Shown here one piece after another: positions 10,656 through 28,612 of a stretch of DNA of 64,000 nt; within the stretch, counting starts at the first letter, position 1; each line of letters begins with the position of its first letter. A program made the translations under genes and the position numbers. The DNA is from Larus michahellis (taxonomy: Eukaryota > Chordata > Aves > Charadriiformes > Laridae): the NCBI RefSeq assembly GCF_964199755.1, contig NC_133917.1:2921501-2985500 (forward strand), given 5' to 3'. The notes under the pieces were generated by a model. That model was not told the origin of the DNA. It was given only the letters and a program-made list of their open reading frames with translations, and did not search any database.

Positions 10656-13600
10656 CTACTTCTTCCGCTTCCCCTTGGGCACAGGGACTTCGGGGCTTTT
10701 GCCCTCAGCTACTGCCAGCTGCTTCTTCAGCTCCAGCAGCTTGGCCACCTCTGCGTCGACCTGGGCTTTCTCCGCCTTGTTGGCCTTCAGTTGCCGCACG
10801 TGGTTGCCCTGGGGCAGGCAGGGGGTGTTGATGAGGGCTTGCGGGGCTGGGGGGGGTTAAAATAGGGCCATCCCCCCATCCACCATCACTCACCTGCTTG
10901 GCCACCTCCTCTGTCAGCTGCTGGATCAGTTGGGGGTCACCTAGAGGCAGGAGGGGCGCTGGGGCTGGAGAGGGGTCAGAAGCTGGAGGGGTCTGTTTGG
11001 CCTGTGGAAGGACAAAAACAGGTGTGAGCCCCGATGGCAGCACCAGGGGCAGAGCTCTGCATTTCCCCCCCCCCACCATGCTGGAGAGGCGGGGGGGTTT
11101 GCTGCAGCATCCCAGGGAGTTACCTGGGGCTCTAGAGCAAGGTCTTCAGGCTGGGAAAAGGAGAGAGAGCGAGTGAGGAGGGACAGAAAGCAGAGGAGAG
11201 GCTGGGAGCAGCTGCGGGGGCAGTGCAGCCCCCACCCCACTCACCTGCCCTCCCCCGAAGCGCTTGCGCAAGGCTTCAACCTGCTCGTTCTCCAGCTTCT
11301 GGAAAAGGGGGCTCACCTGCAGCCAGGAAGAAGAGGGGTCACCCCTGCAGGGCCTAGCACCCCACATCCCACCCCTGCGCTGCTCGGGGCGGGGGGCACA
11401 GCACGCTTTCTTTCCCCCCTGCCGCCACCACCTACAGTGCCCACGCAATGGCCAGGGGGCAGGGTGCAGGTGAAGTCGTGGCTCAGGACGAAGCAGTCCG
11501 GTGGGATGCAGAGCTGCCCCTGGATGGCCGAGCTGACGCTGGGCATGTAGGGCTGTAACAGGACGGCCAGCAGGGATGCCATGTTCACCGCCACGCCGGT
11601 CACCGTGCCTGCGTGCTGCCTGCCGGGTAGGAAACCCTTCATCAACACCCAGCTCCCAGCCCCTGCCCTCTGCCCATCCTCCCCCTTTCTCCTACCTGTC
11701 CTTTTCATCCCCCTTGATCCGCTTCCAGGGCTCATTCACCTGGATGTACTGGTTGCCATGGCGAGAGATGCTCAGGATACACCTCAGGGCATCACGGATG
11801 CTGGAGGGGAGAAGCAGAGGGGGGCTGAGCACCTGCCGTGGGGCAGGTCTCTGCCCTTCCACCCTCGTGACAATTCAGCTCTGCTCCAGCCCCAAGCTTT
11901 CAGCTACCCACCGGACTTTCTCCAGCAGCTGGTGGTACTGGCGAAGCTCTAGGGTGACACGGGCCAAGAGCCGCTTGTCATCTGATGTCAGGACCATGTC
12001 GGGGACAGTACCACCAAAGAACTTGCACACAAACATGCCAGCTCTGGGGAGAGAGGCAGAGAGCAGGCATGAGCGCGGCCTGGGGAGGGAGATGACCCCT
12101 GCTACCGCCGGAGCGTTTCAGAACCTGTTGATGAAGTTGCCCAGGTTGTTCAGCAGCTCCGAGTTGTTCTTGAGCATGAGGTCACTCCAGGAGAAGGCGC
12201 TGTCCTGCCCTTCGGGCCGCAGGTACAGCAGGTAGAAGCGCCAGATGTCCGCAGGGATGCCGGTGTCCTTGGCCATGTCCCCAAACACTCCCACGCCTCG
12301 GCTCTTGGAAAACTTCCCGTCCTCGTAGTTCAGGTACTCTGGGGAGGACAGGAGAGACCCCACCGTGGGGCCCAAGCATGGATCCGGCCCTCTCCCAGGC
12401 AGGGAGCAGCCCCTCAACGCAGGAGGAAACTGTTAAAGTGCTCATAGGCTCATGCTGAGCTCGAAGGGCAGTTTTGTGCCTTTGCACGACAGACCGGACT
12501 GTTCCCAGTACTGCGGGGAAGCACGGAGACCCCCCCGCCCCCCATGATCCCTGGTGACATTCCCAGTACCTGTGGCAATGAGGTGGTTCACCAGGGTGTA
12601 GTTGTCCTCCGCGCCCAGAAGCGAGCAGGGGAATACGACGCTGTGGAACGGGACGTTGTCCTTGGCCATGAAGTTGTAGAGCTCAACCTGACGGGGGGTT
12701 GGGGGGGGGAGATTGGTGGATCTTGGCATCCAGCTCTGTCCCTCCCTCCACCCTGCAGCAGCGCCAGGCTCTTACCTGCTGGGGGTTCTTCCACCACCTC
12801 TCCCACTGGTCGGTGTAGTTGGCCGTGATGGACAAGTAGCCAATGGGAGCGTCAAACCACACATAAAAAACCTGGGGAGGAGGGGAAGAGGAATTACGCG
12901 AGCATGGGACCCACAGGCAGGGTGTGCCCGGGGACAGACACCGCAACCGAGGGGGCCAGAGGGGACCCACCTTGTCGCGGAAGCCATCCAGGGGCACAGG
13001 CGTGCCCCACTTCAGGTCGCGGGTGATGCAGCGGGGTTTGAGCCCATCCCGGATCCAGGAGCGAGTGATGTAGCGAGCATTGGCCGTCCAGTCCCCCGTG
13101 GCCCAGGACTGCTCCAGCCAGGGCTCCAGCCGCTCCTCCAGCTGCCAGGGAACACGTGGGGATGGGCAGCGGTATCAGGGGCTGCCCCATCCCCTCCCCG
13201 CTCCCCCAGGCGATGAAGCTCACCTTGGGGAGGTCCAGGAAGAGGTGCTGGGTTGGTTTCACCACGGGGACGCTCCTGCAGAGTTTGCACTGTGGATTCT
13301 GTCAGGAGGAAAAACACGGGTTGGAGGAAGCCCAGGACAAGACTGGGGGTCCCAGGCAGAGCAGGGGGGTGGTTTGTGGGGTGGGGCGGTCCCTAGAGAG
13401 ATCCTGTCTCACCTTTAGCTCCACGGCATTGATGAGTTTGCCACATTTATCACATTGGTCGCCCCGGGCCTCCTCGTAGCTGCAGAAGGGGCAGGTGCCC
13501 TCCACAAAACGGTCGGCCAGGAACCGCTGGCAATTCTCACATCGCAGCTGCTCCACGGTGTCCTGCAGCAGGAAACCGCGGGCCAGCAGGCGCTGGAAGA

Positions 13601-16116
13601 TGTCCTGGGCGATCCTGGTACAGGAGAGGAAGAGAAGAGGGGCAGCCCCATCAGGCAGGGAAGCCTGGGGAGCCATAGAGCACCTTCAGCCAGGGATGCC
13701 GGGGTCGCCCCCGACATTCCCCAGCACCAGTGCCCCCACGCGAGCCCGCGGGGACGCAGCTGCTCACGTGGTCTGGTGTGGAGTGGTGGTGCGGCCGAAG
13801 TAGTCGAAGGAGATGTCGAACCAGCGGTAGATGTCAGCATGGATGGCGTTGTACTTGTTGCAGATCTCCTGGGGCGTCAGCCCCTCTTCCACAGCCTTGG
13901 TCTCAGTGGCTGTGCCGTACTCGTCTGTGCCACACACGTAGAGCGTGTTCCAGTTCCGCAGGCGGCAGTACCTGCAGGCAGGGGCTTGTGACACCCGTGC
14001 AGGTGTTGGGGGCGGTGCAGCCCCCCCCACCCTCCCGGCGATGATCCCCCGGCCCCAGGGAGCTTTCCCACAGCCAGGTCTCACCTGGCAAAGGTGTCGG
14101 CACTGAGGACGCAGCCAATGATGTTGCCGAGGTGGGGTACATTGTTCACGTAGGGCAGAGCGCTGGTGATCAGGACGTTCCTCATGCCCTCCACAGGCAG
14201 CCTGACACGGACAGGGGCGGTCAGAGAAGGCACAAAGAGCAACAGGGCCACCCCGCGCCCAGAACAATGTGGGGCGCACCAGCTTGGGAGCCCCTACCAG
14301 GCCCCTCGGAGGTCTGGGACAGCCAGCCCTAGTGTCACCTTAGGACTCACACAGGTTTCTGAGGCTTCCAGGGCTTGGGCAGTGCTGCAGCACCACGGGC
14401 CCAGGCCTCCGCAGCAGCTGTGACTTCCTCCTCCGTCAGGGCACGCTCAGAACCTTCTTCCTCCTGTGGAGAAGGCTGGTCCCAGTGAGGGTCTGCGTGC
14501 CCACTGCCGCCAGCCCCACAGGGGCCCGAGCCCTGGTCCAGGGCTGCGCAGGGGGCCAGGGCTGCACCTCGGGCTCGTTACTGGGGCCTCTCTCCATGGC
14601 CAGGCAGGGCGGAGGCTGCTTCTGCAGGTAGGACTTGAATTCCAGCAGCGCCTTGGGCATCAGAACGGAGTCGGCAGCTTTCCTGCAGGCCTCCGAGAGC
14701 GTCATGCTCTGGAACCAGGTCCTCAGCGCCTGCAGCTCAACTTTGAGGGTGGGGGGGCACAGAGAGAGAGAGAGCGCGAGCACACAGCGTGATTCCTACA
14801 GCCATAGGAACGCGAGGAATGCTCTCCCTTGGCACCCCTGTTTCGCTCTTACTTGGCAGGCTGGTCTCGTCCCGGAGGACGGGGAACAAGGTACCCCACA
14901 CAACCACATCAGCCACTGACTCGGTGTCCTGGGCCAGAGGAGCGGAGTCAGGCCTTGAGGCAGCCCCAGCCTCAGGGCTCTGCCTCAGGGCAGGCAGCAG
15001 CAAGCTCAGCTCTCCAAGGAGAAGGGTCCCCCCCTGCCTCCCCAGCGGTCTCTCTCTCCCCACCCCCCGCACTCCGCAGTCCCACTCACCCCAGCGAGGT
15101 AGGCAGTGCCTCTCCTGGACAAATTCTGCTCGATGTGGGCCAGCAGCTTCCCCAGGGCTTCCGCCGCCTCCAGCCCCTTCTTGCCCTGCACCATCTGAGC
15201 ATACAGGGCCACCGAGGCAGCCGGCTGGGAGCAGGCAGAGACAGGAGGGGTCAGTTTGGGATGGGGGGGGGGGGGGGGGGTGAGGGGGGGTGGTCCGTAG
15301 GCAGGGGAGAAGCTGCCGAACCCCTGGGGCACCCACCTGCAGCTCAGTAGCCTCCCACTCAAGCCACTGGTTGGTGAGGTCGGTGGGCTCTTCACCGTGG
15401 GCCAGGAAGAAGAACCTGGGGGGGGGAGAGAAAGGAGGGGGGGGATGAGGAAGGGGGGGTGGGGGCGAGGAAGGGGGGGCGAGGAAGGGGGGGGTGGAGG
15501 GGTGCATGTGAGGGGAGGAGTGGGGGGCGAGGAGGGAGGGGCGAGGAAGGGGGGGTGAAGAAGAGGGGTGGGGGGCGAGGAGGGAGGAGACGGGGGGGGG
15601 GGGGGCCAGGAGGGGAGGAGGGGAGGAAGAGGGGGTGGGGGGGTGAGGAAGGGAAGGGGTGGTGAAGAAGGGGAGTGGGGGGCGAGGAGGGGGAAGTGGG
15701 GGGGGGCAAGGGGGGGGAGGTGAGGAAGAGGGGGTGGGGGGGGATGAGGAAGGGGGCGGAGCTGGAGGCCGGGGGACCGCCCCCCCCCGGCCGTCGGTAC
15801 TCACTGGCAGATGGCGTTCGGGGAGAAGAGGACGGTGCCGCTGTCCAGCTCCAGGGCGGGCGCCCACGGGGGGCTCAGCGGGGCGAGGGGCCGCTCTGCG
15901 GGGTGGGGGAGAGCAGGCCCGTCAGCCCCCGCCGCGGGGCGGGACTCACCGGGCCCGGTGCCGGGGGCTCCCTGCCAGGAAGGGGAAGGGAGCCGCCGTC
16001 GCCGTGGTCTCACCTGAAGGGCCGTCCCAGAGGAGCTGCACCGGGGCGGCGGCGGCGCCGGCGGCCGCCATCACCTTGAGCGCGGCGGGGCCGCCCGCCG
16101 CCAGCCGCAGCCGCAT
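10656..16116 (-). CDS. MARS1: MARS1, cytosolic methionyl-tRNA synthetase (22 exons, 915 aa)
   Basis: Class I aminoacyl-tRNA synthetase that charges tRNA-Met in the cytosolic multisynthetase complex. Coding exons, high to low: 16014-16116, 15805-15895, 15337-15415, 15090-15224, 14853-14928, 14568-14740, 14351-14463, 14085-14201, 13768-13971, 13413-13614, 13224-13298, 12971-13141, 12776-12871, 12570-12687, 12125-12338, 11912-12043, 11696-11800, 11436-11619, 11245-11316, 11124-11150, 10894-11001, 10656-10808; they sum to 916 codons in phase. Domain order: GST-like N-terminal part ([12 protein letters not shown]), catalytic Rossmann fold with the HIGH-type motif HLGN near residue 280, zinc knuckles (CENC, CPFC, CDKC), the KMSKS-type loop KFSKS near 593-597, anticodon-binding helices, and a C-terminal WHEP domain (about 845-905) ending PKGKRKK. 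Human MARS1 is 900 aa. The N-terminal 35 residues are Ala-rich and diverged. Confidence 0.97.
15416..15790. repeat. Purine-rich GAGGAAGGGGG repeat filling a MARS1 intron
   Basis: The whole intron between MARS1 exons 15337-15415 and 15805-15895 is imperfect gaggaaggggggg/gggggcgagg units. On the transcribed sense of MARS1 it is a pyrimidine tract. It is likely a slippage-prone simple repeat. Confidence 0.7.
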
Positions 16117-16275
16117 GGTGCCGGGCCGCGCGCGGGGCAGGCCGGAAGCGCCGACCCGTCGGACTACAGCTCCCACAATGCCCCGCGCGGGGCAGGCCGG
16201 AAGCGCCGCCCCGTCGGACTACACCTCCCACTATGCCCCGCGCGGTGCCGCCCCCTAACTCTCGCGAGAGCGCCG
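16117..16275. promoter_or_regulatory. MARS1: MARS1 promoter: duplicated ZNF143-type site and TCTCGCGAGA box
   Basis: Immediately upstream of the MARS1 start codon a 55-bp unit occurs twice, beginning at about 16137 and 16192. Each copy carries gccggaagcgcc (ETS-like core) and a match to the ZNF143/THAP11 site: ACTACAGCTCCCACAATGC at 16163-16181 and ACTACACCTCCCACTATGC at 16218-16236. A perfect palindrome TCTCGCGAGA (BANP/ZBTB33-type element) is at 16260-16269. No TATA box was seen. This is the pattern of a CpG-island housekeeping promoter. Confidence 0.75.
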
Positions 16276-17825
16276 GTCGCCATGGCGACGCGGGAACCGG
16301 CCCGCCCGGGTTGCCATGGCTGCTGGGCGCGGCCGCCGCCTCCCGTAGCACCCTCCGCTCCCGGATCCGCAACGCCGCCCGCAGCCCCCGCCGACCCTGC
16401 GGGACACGCTCCGTGCCCGCCGGGAGGCTCCCCCTCGTCCTCCCCGGCGGTCCCCATCCTGCCCCGCCGCGGGGCAAGGGCCTCGCCGCCCCGTCCCGTC
16501 CTGTCACATGGCCCGGCGAGGTGTCCCCGCTGCGGGAGGGCCCGCCCCGCCACCCCGGCAGGACCAGGCTGGGGAGGGACAGCGGGGGAGTCACCGGCCT
16601 GCAGCGGGGGTCGGTGCTGGCACAGCCCCCCCCGCCCCCACCTCCCCGCCCTTCCCCCCCGGTCCCCAGGAACCAGTAGGGCAGACAGCAAAGGGAAGCG
16701 GGGGCGGGCGTCGGGGAAGGGGTGGGACACGGCCGGGCTGGGGTCAGGGGTCCCGGGGCGAGGCTGATTCTCCCCCCTCCCCGCCCTGGGGCAGTGCAAT
16801 TACCCTAATTGCACCGGCTGCCCCCCCCTCCGCCCCCCCGCCCCCCCCCGGCAGCACCGTGTGGGCAGAGCCGAAAGGTGCTTAGGGCCAAGCGGGGTCA
16901 AGCGGGGCCGCGGGTGCTCATCCCCGCACCCGTGGGTGCTCAGCCGGCTGGGGGTGGGCAGGACGCCGGGGTCCCCCGCCTGCACCCCAATGGGCACCTG
17001 CACCCCTCCCACCTCTCTGTCCCGGCATCACGTCCTGCCCGCCGGCCCCGCAGTGGTGCCCCAGAGATGGTGAGTGTTATCTCCAGGTGTGTGGGGGGGC
17101 CAGGCTGGGGGGGGGGGGCAGGGGGACCGTGGAGCTTGCGGGGGGAGCAGGGGGGGGCTGCAGGTCAGGGAGTCTCGGGCTGTGGGGCTGGGGAGCAGGG
17201 AATATGGGGTGGGGGGGCTTGCGGGCCTTGGAATGGGGCTGGGAGCCACAGGGCGGTGGGACGGGGATCAGGGGCTGGGGAGGCCGGAGGGCCATGGGAT
17301 AAGGACCTGGGGCCATGGGGCCGCGGAGCTGAGGCCCCCCCCAGCACCACCCACCAGCCCCATGCTGTGTGGAGTGAGGAAGCCGCAGCCTCGCTGCTTC
17401 CTGCTGCAGCTGCTGCTGGGTTTCCTGCAGGTCCCCAAGCCCTGGCTGCCCCAGCACCCCCAGTCCCCCAAGTTCCCTATACCCTGGGGCCAGGCATTGC
17501 GCCCCCCCCCGGCCCGGCACCAGGAGCTGGGGCAACAGATGGTCCCTCCACTATTTGTGGACAGGATTGCCGTGGGGCATTGCCATGGCTGGGGGGGCAA
17601 TCCATGGCCGTGAGGCACAGCCTGGCCATGGGGCACGACATTGTCTGGTGAGTCCTGGCCCTGCAGGCAGGGTCCCCGCTACCACCCAGGGCACTGCTCG
17701 GCCCCATTCCAGCACAGCCTGCGGCCATGCCAGCCATGGGGCGCGGGGCGCGTCCACCCTGACCCCCCGGTCCTGTCCCCGGCAGATGGCGAGGGCCAGG
17801 CCGTAGCGTGTCGCCGGTGGTGAGG
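16276..17825. other. Intergenic: MARS1 promoter to ARHGAP9 start
   Basis: A CpG-rich stretch continues to about 16700, then G-rich low-complexity sequence to about 17330. The ARHGAP9 5'UTR and promoter must lie here; an atg followed by gtgagt near 17067 resembles a short non-coding leader exon, but this is weak. No independent gene is supported. Confidence 0.4.
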
Positions 17826-24441
<6,616 letters not shown>

Positions 24442-24560
24442 GCCTGCCCCCCTCTCCCCCCCCCCCCATCCCCGGCGAAGTCAGGCGTTCTGGCTGCCGG
24501 TGCCGCTTCCTACCCGCCCCCCGCCGAAGTCCTCTGTGCCCCGTGTACCTTTGACTCTGC

Positions 24561-24766
24561 AGTAAACAGGCGCCTTCCCTGAGACCGGCAGCACCTCCTG
24601 CTCCCAGCAGGGCTGGGGGGGTCTGAGCGCTGAGAGCCACCCACCTCCTGCCCCAGGGAACATCGTCATCCAGGCACATGGCAGCCCCCTTCCCTCTGCC
24701 CCCCGCCGTGCCCGTACACCTCCCCAAAGCCGTTACGCTTCTGATTTATTTCCACCATTCATTAAA
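24561..24766 (+). terminator. ARHGAP9: ARHGAP9 poly(A) region, convergent with a minus-strand signal
   Basis: Plus-strand AGTAAA (24561-24566) and ATTAAA (24761-24766) follow the ARHGAP9 stop by 120 and 320 nt. The minus strand has AATAAA at 24745-24750, so a second gene probably ends here from the right. In human, GLI1 and ARHGAP9 are convergent in just this way. Confidence 0.5.
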
Positions 24767-24779
24767 TACATATCTGTTG

Positions 24780-26230
24780 CCATCAGACACACACACACCC
24801 CCCAGGAAAGGCCCCCACCACAGCCAGTGTCAGGGCAGGATCTGGCCCTGCCGGGGCTGGGGGGTCTCTCCGAGGGGTGCCCTCACCCCGCTGCAGCCAC
24901 CACCAGCCCCTGCAGACCCCAGGGTGGCCGGCACCACCGGGTCCTGCCAGCAGCGGATACGGGAGCTGTCGCAGCGCCCTGTCAAGGTCACCGTCCCCCT
25001 GGGCCTCCCAGTGGCGCCCAGCCCCCCCCCCCCCCCCCGTGCCCCCCAGTTGCCCGGTTCCCATCCCAGGTGTGCCCTCAGCACCCGGTGCCACCACCTG
25101 CTGCGTCTGCACTCTCCCGGTGCCCTCCCAGCTCTCCGATGCCTCCAAGACTCCTGCTTACCGGTTGCAGCAGCCACTCCCGGTTCCCGGGCAGCAGCGC
25201 CCACTGGATCCGTCCTTGGTGGGAGGTGGAGGGCGGCAGGGCCCCAGAGCTCCGGGCGAGAAGGGCGGACACGGGAGACTTGGAAGGCACAGGGCCTGAG
25301 GGGGCACAGCCGGATGCGGGGGGCTCCCAGGGGGCCACCAAGGACTGATCCAGGGGCTCGTCAGGGCCTGGGAGGGACCTGCTGGTGCCCAGGGGATGTC
25401 CCTGGCGTGGCAGGGCAGCCCCCCCGCCCAGGCATGCCGGTGCCAGGGTCCCATCCCGGGCTGGGTGGGTGTCCCAGAGGGTGGCGGGTGTCCCAGGACA
25501 GGTGCGCGGGCGGCAGGGTGGAGGAGCTGGAGAAGCATTTCTGGCAGGCAGCGGAGCGGTGGAGCCGTTTGCGCCGGGGGAGAGGGGTTCAGAGGCAGCG
25601 GGTGGGGGCTGGGGGCTGGCCAAGGCGGGGATGGTGACCCCCAAAGGATGTAGGAGATGGGGCTTTTTAGGGAGCGAAGGGCCTCGTGCTGTGAGGCTCC
25701 CCCGGGCGCAGCGTGATGGAAGGGGGGGGATGCAGAGGTGACGGATGCGCAGGGTGGGGGTGATGCGGGCTCCCCACTGCGGATGTGCAGGTGGTGCCAG
25801 GACTTTTCCCACACCAGGCACAGGGGAAGCGTTGCCCCGTCCTTCCACGCTCCCCGCCAGCAATGAGGCAGCAGCTCAGAGCCCCCTCAGACACACCCCA
25901 ACACACACACAGCTCCCCTAGCCCCGCACCCCCCCCGGCAGACCGGGGCACCCCTTCCTCAAAGACCTTGGGGTGCTGAGAGCAGGGCTCTGCCTGGGGC
26001 AACACGGGGCGCTGGGAGGACCGTGACCTGGCTTGGCTCGTTCTCGGTGGCGTCGTCGGGAGCCAAAGCTGGAGCAGGAGAAGGCGGCAGATGACGAGGG
26101 TTGGAGATGGACAGCCAGCCCCAACCCCCAGCACCTAAACCCCTGGGCACCCCCTGATACCTCCTCCCCCTGCTGCCCCAGCCCCCGTCGCAGGGAGGAG
26201 CACCCCTGGATCCCTCCGGGTGACACCGCG
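24780..26230 (-). other. Unresolved minus-strand coding-like stretch beside ARHGAP9
   Basis: Pieces on the minus strand look more protein-like than the background but do not join into a gene I can name. They include RIQWALLPGNREWLLQP before a gtaagc donor (about 25155-25210), DSSRIRCWQDPVVPATLG (about 24925-24980), ALAPDDATENEPSQ (about 26030-26070) and TGQRFPCAWCGK (about 25795-25835). The last resembles a C2H2 linker and the first half of a finger without clear histidines in the same frame. Synteny predicts GLI1 (minus) here, but none of its five zinc fingers was seen. It may be an unrelated, truncated or diverged gene. Confidence 0.25.
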
Positions 26231-26758
26231 GGTAGAGCTCAAGCTCCTGTATCCAGCCCCATCTGCAGGTGAGAAAATACCCAAGGCCAACGGCCCCCAC
26301 TACCAGGGGACCCCACGCTGGTGGGGTGACACTTTGGGTCGTGGGGGGCAGCCATGCCCCCTTATCCCCACAGGCAAAGAGCGCTCCAGGGACTTGGACC
26401 TTGGGCTGGAGGTCGCCTGGGACACCGGCCACAGCGAAGGGGTGTGAAAAGTTGGGACAAGACCCTCTCCCCCCACCTTCCCCCCCCACACAGGGACACT
26501 CAGGGACATCCATGCAAATGTGCCCCAGCGCCCCGCTCACCCGCGTCTGGTGCGCCCACCCGCGCGCCCGCCCGCTCCCGCTGTTGGCACAGACCCGGCT
26601 GTGCTCACACGCGTGTGGTCCCGTGCTGCCGGCTGCAGGCACGCATGTGCCCCCCCTCTGGTGCTTCGCGCACCCTCGTTCAGTTTAAAACCACGTTTGT
26701 GGCTTCTCTCCCCATTCCTGGGCTGGGTCAGGACTCGCAAAGGGCTGAGCAGCAGCGG

Positions 26759-27555
26759 GGTCACAGAATCACAGGATGGTTCGGGTGGGAAAGGACCATA
26801 AAGATGATCCATTTCCAACCCCCCTGCCCTGGGCAGGGACACCTCCCCCAGCCCAGGTTGCTCCAAGCCCCGTCCAACCTGGCCTTGAACCCCTCCAGGG
26901 ATGGGGCAGCCACAGTTTCTCTGGGCAACCTGGGCCAGGGGCTCACCCCCCTCACAGCCAAGGATTTCTTCCTCAGATCTCACCTGAATCTCCCTCTTCC
27001 AGTGTAAAACCCTTCCCCCTCGTCCCATGGCTCCCCTCCCTGCTCCAGAGTCCCTCCCCAGCTTTCCTGGAGCCCCTTGAGGGACTGGAAGGGGCTGGAA
27101 GGTCTCCGCGGAGCCTTCTCTTCTCCAGGCTGAACCCCCCAGCTCTCTCAGCCTGTCCCCACAGCAGAGGGGCTCCAGCCCTCCCAGCATCTCCGGGGCC
27201 TCCTCTGGCCCCGCTCCAACAGCTCCATGTCCTTCTGCTGTTGGTGCCCCAGCGCTGGAGGCAGCGCTGCAGGGGGGTCTCACAGAGCAGAGCAGAGGGG
27301 CAGAATCCCCCCCTCGCCCCCCTGCCCACGCTGCCAGGGATGCAGCCCAGGCTGCAGGGGGGGGCGTTTCTGGGCTGCCAGCGCACGTTGCCGGGTTGTG
27401 TCGAGCTTCTCACCCACCGACACCCCCAAGTCCTTCTCCTCAGGGCCGCTCTCCAGCCATTCTCCGCCCAGCCGGGGTTTGTGCTTTGTGATGGCCCCGG
27501 CCCACGTGCAGGACGTCTCCGTGGGCACGGAGGTAAAACCACAGGGTACCTTGTG
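26759..27555 (-). mobile_element. CR1 LINE, 3' fragment (copy a)
   Basis: Typical CR1 3' end read on the minus strand. The element's 3' tail faces left (cacagaatcacaggatgg), followed inward by the conserved C-terminal ORF2 and 3' region (agcccaggttgctccaagcc, ctctgggcaacctgggccag in the plus view). It is 5'-truncated and the coding part carries many disruptions. Retroposon, not functional. Confidence 0.85.
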
Positions 27556-27569
27556 GTGTGTTCAGTCTC

Positions 27570-28605
27570 TCTCGAGTCGGTCTCGTAGGAGGGCGTCTTG
27601 TCCTAATGGCTGCAACGTGGGCCCATGCAGGGGAAGAGCGGGATCTCATCTCCATCCTGGACAGTTTACCAAACAGTTTTTCAAATAATTTCTCCATTTT
27701 CTTGGTCCTTTTTTTCTACGGCTGCAACAATGGGGGGACGAGAGAGACTGCCGTTATAACTGCCGTACGCTGTTACCCACTTCATTTTCAGTTGGCGCAT
27801 CGGCAGCGGATCCTCCCCAAACCAGTGTTGCCAACGCGTGGGAATACATTGATGGCGCGCTCTGCGCAGAATTCCGCGACGTAGGTCGTTTGCACGGCGC
27901 TTCGTCAGGGTCTGCGCCCGCTTGCCAGTCACCGTAAATCACCTCTTGCACAACCGCTTCTCTCGGGCACTTCATACCTTTCTCCACCGTGGTCTGTTTG
28001 CTTGGGCGGCATTTGGTATCGTCCATAAAGGGATACCTGCACCTTACGGCTGACACGAGTCGCCTCCAGAGACTGAGAGCGTATGGCTTTCTCCCAAGCT
28101 CTTTATCGATGCCTCTGTCTCTCGCCAGGTTTCCCAACCGCCTGGTGTCTCTGCCACCCAAGTCTACGGCATCAGCCCCGTTACCCCGGCAGGAGAACAA
28201 CCAGGTAACGTCTCACCTTCATGACGGCTGAAGTCCTTTCTCATGTTTTGCAAGTCCTTCCTAGGTAAGGCTTGAATGGTTGATTACCTTTGTGTCTGAT
28301 TCCTCCTCCTCCTCCTCTGTTGACGCTACCTGAGAAGGACCCTTCCCAGATCTGCTTTGGGAGGACCTTCTGTCTGATCTGCTTGAGTAGGACCCTCTCT
28401 CTCACCTTCATCGGAAGAGCTCTCTCCCACGTGATCTGACTTGAACCGGTCTTTGCTATGAGGGGAAGGGACACGGCTTGCACCACTATGGATGGAGCTG
28501 GGGTAGCGGCAGCGGTCGTTGTCGGGCTTGGAGTAGCGGCGGTATGTGTTGTAATACACCTACTCCTGCACCAGTGTTTAATATGAATCCACCCCTGAAA
28601 CGCAT
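27570..28605 (-). mobile_element. Endogenous retrovirus fossil, gag-like part
   Basis: A minus-strand stretch with a gag-like composition, similar to the gag of avian class I elements of the ENS-1/Soprano kind as I remember them. No pol or env belonging to this copy is seen on this strand. It is flanked on both sides by CR1 copies, the left one truncated and the right one apparently inserted into or next to it. Broken and old, with several interruptions; ends not defined. Confidence 0.5.
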
Positions 28606-28612
28606 TCAAGAG

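Noticed and set aside
11576-12235. Open frame of 219 codons on the plus strand
   Set aside because: Antisense to MARS1 exons with clear minus-strand coding and splice sites.
17361-17613. Small frame starting MLCGVRKPQPRCFLLQLLLG with a signal-peptide-like stretch
   Set aside because: Lies in the ARHGAP9 upstream region, no homologue recognised, no conserved cysteines; kept only as a remote possibility.
25795-25835. C2H2 zinc finger (TGQRFPCAWCGK)
   Set aside because: Only the linker and cysteine half fit; no His pair follows in the same frame and no neighbouring finger exists, so it is not called as a zinc-finger gene.
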